This document shows positions 63,753 through 64,000 of a DNA stretch of 64,000 nucleotides, in pieces (the first letter of the stretch is position 1; every line of letters begins with the position of its first letter). Origin of the DNA: Massilia aquatica. Its GTDB lineage: Bacteria; Pseudomonadota; Gammaproteobacteria; Burkholderiales; Burkholderiaceae_D. Location of the stretch: assembly GCF_011682045.1 (NCBI RefSeq), contig NZ_VVIW01000006.1:62001-126000 (forward strand), in the 5' to 3' direction. The translations under genes were made by a program, and so were the position numbers. Below the pieces are notes generated by a model. That model made no database searches. It was given only the letters and a program-made list of their open reading frames with translations, and had not been told where the DNA came from.

Positions 63753-64000
63753 AAAATCCGTTGAAAATCAATAGCTTATGATTTTCTCGCGACAGGAGTG
63801 TGACAAAGAGTTATATACTCTCAGACACTAGAGCTGTAGAGGAATCAGCGTCGGTTGCTGTGCTTTGGCGGGTTCGATTCCCGCCGCCTTCACCACTAGA
63901 TAAGTTGTTGGCAGACCACGAAAGACAATGTAAGACCCTGATTTAATTGGGGATTCTTAGAAATCGAAAGTTGCCGGTTGTTGTCTTAGATAGTCTGTAC
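63753..64000. other. Non-coding right end, possible mobile element border
   Basis: This 248-bp end is AT-richer than the rest and contains no reading frame that looks coding. It holds the tmRNA-like 3' fragment and sequence beyond it, and continues past the window. Confidence 0.4.
63828..63895 (+). other. Orphan tmRNA/tRNA 3'-end-like fragment
   Basis: GCGGGTTCGATTCCCGC (63869-63885) forms a T-arm, and CGCCTTCACCA follows as acceptor strand, discriminator and CCA. There is no matching 5' acceptor or anticodon arm. CTGTAGAGGA upstream resembles the sequence that precedes the T-arm in tmRNA genes. Such 3' fragments usually mark attachment sites of integrated elements. Confidence 0.6.

Noticed and set aside
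63763-63786. 8-bp hairpin GAAAATCA/TGATTTTC after tRNA-Arg
   Set aside because: The AT-rich stem is too weak and lacks a T run for a convincing terminator.

Overview
The window is GC-rich bacterial DNA, most likely from a betaproteobacterium of the Burkholderiales (Oxalobacteraceae: Massilia, Duganella or Janthinobacterium type). This rests on the gene families seen: ClpS/ClpA, Icd, MurJ, a methanolan-type eps gene set with an exosortase of the XrtB type, a PEP-CTERM protein and an ABC-F protein of the Uup type. No database search was possible, so the genus is an inference.

Positions 1-14.8 kb are mostly housekeeping genes with a few accessory ones: the tail of a probable PLP enzyme, an orphan phage tail-sheath gene, clpA-clpS, a cold-shock protein, a GNAT acetyltransferase, a glutathione S-transferase-like protein, a secreted subtilisin-like protease, a fatty acid hydroxylase-family membrane protein, a small lipoprotein, icd, an RluE-type pseudouridine synthase, a REP-like palindrome pair, rpsT, murJ and an orphan Rap1a/Tai-like immunity protein.

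Positions 14.8-24.3 kb form one minus-strand operon of tightly overlapping genes. Transcription order is gspG, gspF, gspE, four proteins resembling PilM, PilN, PilO and PilP, a TPR-containing lipoprotein secretin, and three more pseudopilins. It reads as a type II secretion system whose inner-membrane platform follows the pilMNOP(Q) order of type IV pili. Next to it (24.5-30.5 kb) are exported proteins that are possible clients: a PEP-CTERM protein, a large ExeM/NucH-type extracellular nuclease, a TIGR03790-like secreted protein, an unknown secreted protein and a lipoprotein.

Positions 30.7-31.6 kb hold a structural oddity. A decayed copy of the 3' end of the mannose-1-phosphate guanylyltransferase gene and its terminator lies about 700 bp from the intact copy, with a small coiled-coil membrane protein gene between them.

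Positions 31.6-61.6 kb form a long minus-strand exopolysaccharide locus. Precursors come from ManC, a second nucleotidyltransferase, GalE, a TviB-type dehydrogenase and two UDP-GlcNAc 2-epimerases. EpsB starts the lipid-linked chain and four or five glycosyltransferases extend it. A flippase and a polymerase/ligase-like protein handle and join the units. EpsF, EpsG, EpsE, EpsD and EpsL control length and export. A secreted heparinase II/III-like protein, a CapK-like ligase, a prepilin-like protein, an exosortase B-EpsI fusion and a CAAX-protease-related protein complete it. The exosortase and the PEP-CTERM protein 27 kb away plausibly form one sorting system.

The right end carries uup, a tRNA-Arg(CCU) and, 76 bp further on, an orphan sequence matching the 3' end of a tmRNA or tRNA including CCA. 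This looks like the edge of an integrated element that continues past the window.
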